Below are positions 61,931-64,000 of a stretch of 64,000 bases of DNA, one piece after another. A program made the translations under genes and the position numbers. The notes below the pieces were generated by a model, which saw only the letters and a program-made list of their open reading frames with translations, had not been told where the DNA came from and did not search any database. Every line of letters starts with the position of its first letter. Within the stretch, counting starts at the first letter, position 1. Source of the DNA: Theobroma cacao (taxonomy: Eukaryota; Streptophyta; Magnoliopsida; Malvales; Malvaceae); NCBI RefSeq assembly GCF_000208745.1, contig NC_030851.1, positions 9,426,907 to 9,490,906 on the forward strand. Direction: 5' to 3'.

Positions 61931-62193
61931 AGCCATTGTGTGAAAAAGAGAGAGAGAAAGGATAGCATATTCTTAAATAGGTGTGGTCTTAAGTACTTGA
62001 TTATGTTTATGTATACAGTAGAAAGTAGAGTAGAAGAGGAAGATGTTGAAAGTCAGTATGTGGTTTGCAGCAATCCTTATCTGAAAGCGGGTTTTGGTTT
62101 TTGGCATTGCTTGGCGGGTAATGTCTACAATTAGGAGACAAAGGAGCCACCACAGCATTTAGGCCCGGACGTACTAAACAGCGGAAGTGGAGC

Positions 62194-62448
62194 TTATGAT
62201 ATACAGTGGTTTTGGTTGCCGATATTAACCTTACACAACAACCTAGTAGACAATGCGCCACCCTCCCATTTATTAAGTTTTGGAAGCTTATCATTGTGGC
62301 TTTGAGATTTCCCCCTCTTCTTTCTCTCACTCTCGGGTTCCATGTGACTCTGTGCAGAGGTTGAGAAATTTGCAGTGCATAAATATCCAGCAACAAACAT
62401 AGCAGCCAGGAAACAGCAGATTCCAAGAACCTTCTTTAACCGCACCAT
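62194..62448 (-). CDS. hypothetical small protein with signal-peptide-like N-terminus (84 aa)
   Basis: I do not recognise the family. The minus-strand ORF starts MVRLKKVLGICCFLAAMF: a basic n-region followed by a hydrophobic core to about residue 25, like a secretion signal or membrane anchor. A very basic, Ser-rich region follows (SERKKRGKSQSHNDKLPKL), as in precursors of small plant peptides. A TATA-like AAATAAATAG lies roughly 40 bases upstream of the ATG. The C-terminus (LLCKVNIGNQNHCIS) may be read-through of an intron, as AG/GT-like sites occur there. Could be chance. Confidence 0.3.
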   Translation of the reverse strand: MVRLKKVLGICCFLAAMFVAGYLCTANFSTSAQSHMEPESERKKRGKSQSHNDKLPKLNKWEGGALSTRLLCKVNIGNQNHCIS

Positions 62449-62459
62449 TAAGCCACATG

Positions 62460-64000
62460 CACCTTCTCCTGTTATTTTTGACTATTTATTTCATGTAAGC
62501 TTTGGGTTGGCAATGGGGCATATGACAAGGGAGACCTCTTATTAATATCTGCGTTTGCCAAGAAAAACAAAACGAAAAATAATTTTTTTTCTAAAAAAAA
62601 TTGCTAAAATGTTCGACCATCTCAATGTCTTATTCACAAAAAATAAACACATAAATAACTATTATTTATTATTTTAACTTATAATTAATAATTAGAGCAT
62701 CCTTTTATAACCCATTAACATTTGCTTTTAAATTTAATCAAACAATTTTGCTGCTTGTACCTTTGATTCGGCCTCTAGAAGGCCTATTTTTCTTCCCTTG
62801 TTGGATTTCGAAATTGTCTAGAAGAAAATAGAGAGGAGTTGAGGATAGTGCAAATAGAAGAAGTAAAAACTAACACGAGGAGGAGCTTGTCCCACTTTAT
62901 TTCTATATTGAAAAGGATATCATTTACAGAGGCAGTGATGAGTAGTGAGTGGGTCAACCGATGCTACTTTGATTCCTTGAACTTTCTAACATTCAATTCC
63001 ATGACTGCTGCTGATAGCAACATTACTCTGTCATGAAACACAAGGACAAGGGCTTCAACCTTATCTCTGATTTCTCACCCAAAATTATAAATGAATTAAT
63101 AAATAATCCAAAGAAAATTAATTCCTCCTCTTTTGTTTAAGTCAAGCAGCACAGAACAAGCCATTTTCACTGTAGCAAACTGGTAACTAGAGACTGAGAT
63201 AGATATCAAGTAGGAGTTATTAACTAGACTAGAAGAAACTTGGGACATAATTCTTCACTATTTTCGAAGGTCTCAAAATGAAACATGGTTAATATTAGGG
63301 TCGAGTAGGATTAGTCTGAGACAAACATATAGGGGTTTTGAATTTTTATTTTATTTTTTCCGTACAATGGCAGAAGAGGTCAAACTCAAATCCACACTTT
63401 AAATCATTTGATAATAGATGAACATATGATTAAAGATGCACATCGTCAACATCAACAGATAAATAGCGATTGAAGTGAAGACTTCAAGCTGCTTTTATCT
63501 TTAATACATACTTTGAAGTCTTTTCTTTGCATCTGCAACACTATTACTAAATAGCAGACACGGTTGAATTATTAATAAACTTGAACACTTGATTTACAGA
63601 ATTGATGAGATTGTACTAGCTTATAATATAATATAAAATATTGTTGCCTTATAACGAAATCTGCTGCCCGCAGAGGGGGTTTCTTTATTTTTCGCTTCTT
63701 CCATTAAATTGGCACAAACAAAACGATTTGGATACACATGCAAGTAAATTGATTTATATTTAATTCTTTATATGAATGGATATTTTATTGTTTGGTTATA
63801 TTTGTAGTGGTCCAACTTTTCTTGTGTACTGTTACTATCGCCACAGGAACAGAGATCTCAAAATGGACCCAGGGTCGTTATTTGTTGGATTTATGTAGAG
63901 AAATCTCTTTACCAGCAAGATGCTTGGCTAGGACCACGCATCATATATCGGCTCATACTTTGAAGAAAGAAGATTTTAATTCATTTTTTCAACAAGAGAG
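62460..64000. other. intergenic to window end
   Basis: AT-rich, without recognisable genes or repeats. The ORF at 62839-63036 has no family features. Confidence 0.4.

Noticed and set aside
1..64000. tRNA, rRNA or snRNA genes
   Set aside because: No cloverleaf-like or conserved rRNA segments noticed by eye; a tRNAscan/Rfam search would be needed to exclude small ones.

Overview
This is a plant nuclear window, almost certainly dicot: AT-rich, gene-poor and dominated by LTR retrotransposons, DNA-transposon derivatives and simple repeats, with two spliced R2R3-MYB genes. The MYB sequences and the repeat types would fit Malvaceae (for example a Theobroma relative), but that is an impression from memory and nothing in the window proves it. 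Five N-sites (20689-20700, 23269, 26123, 31518, 46584) mark assembly joins. Three of them are flanked by near-identical direct copies, so local duplications there may be artefacts.

Layout. 1-241: end of a gypsy-type LTR on the minus strand. 242-1860: repeat-like non-coding DNA. 1861-8575: decayed Ty1/copia element whose reverse transcriptase is split by a 1.5 kb solo LTR. 8649-8961: small CACTA-type MITE. 11788-13043 and 13136-13677: two adjacent Mutator-like non-autonomous elements, each with a matching 9-bp target-site duplication and an internal hairpin. 16321-18027: MYB gene 1, three exons, intact. 22712-25264: large foldback element. 25516-26498: probable hAT-like MITE. 27456-27711: copia LTR with primer-binding site. 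29357-46836: a 17.5 kb Ty3/gypsy element of the Tat/Ogre type. It has GAGAC target duplications, long LTRs, an extra ORF before gag, two RNase H domains and a 3' tandem array; its coding region is broken by stops and frameshifts. 48318-49166: possible MITE. 52032-53537: MYB gene 2, three exons, intact. 55480-55696: fragment of a RING-H2 ubiquitin-ligase gene on the minus strand. 56857-58191: non-autonomous hAT element with an 8-bp target duplication. About 58260-60170: a much older Tat remnant. The last 4 kb hold only one weak candidate gene, a short ORF with a signal-peptide-like start at 62194-62448 (minus).

The only genes that look functional are the two MYBs. They lie in the same orientation 34 kb apart, share exact exon sizes (133 and 130 nt for exons 1 and 2), intron phases and a C-terminal FW[TS]EPF motif, and look like tandem paralogues pushed apart by transposon insertions. 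They resemble the MYB13/14/15 type of stress-responsive activators. The rest is a layered record of transposition, with the Tat element as the largest insertion between the paralogues.
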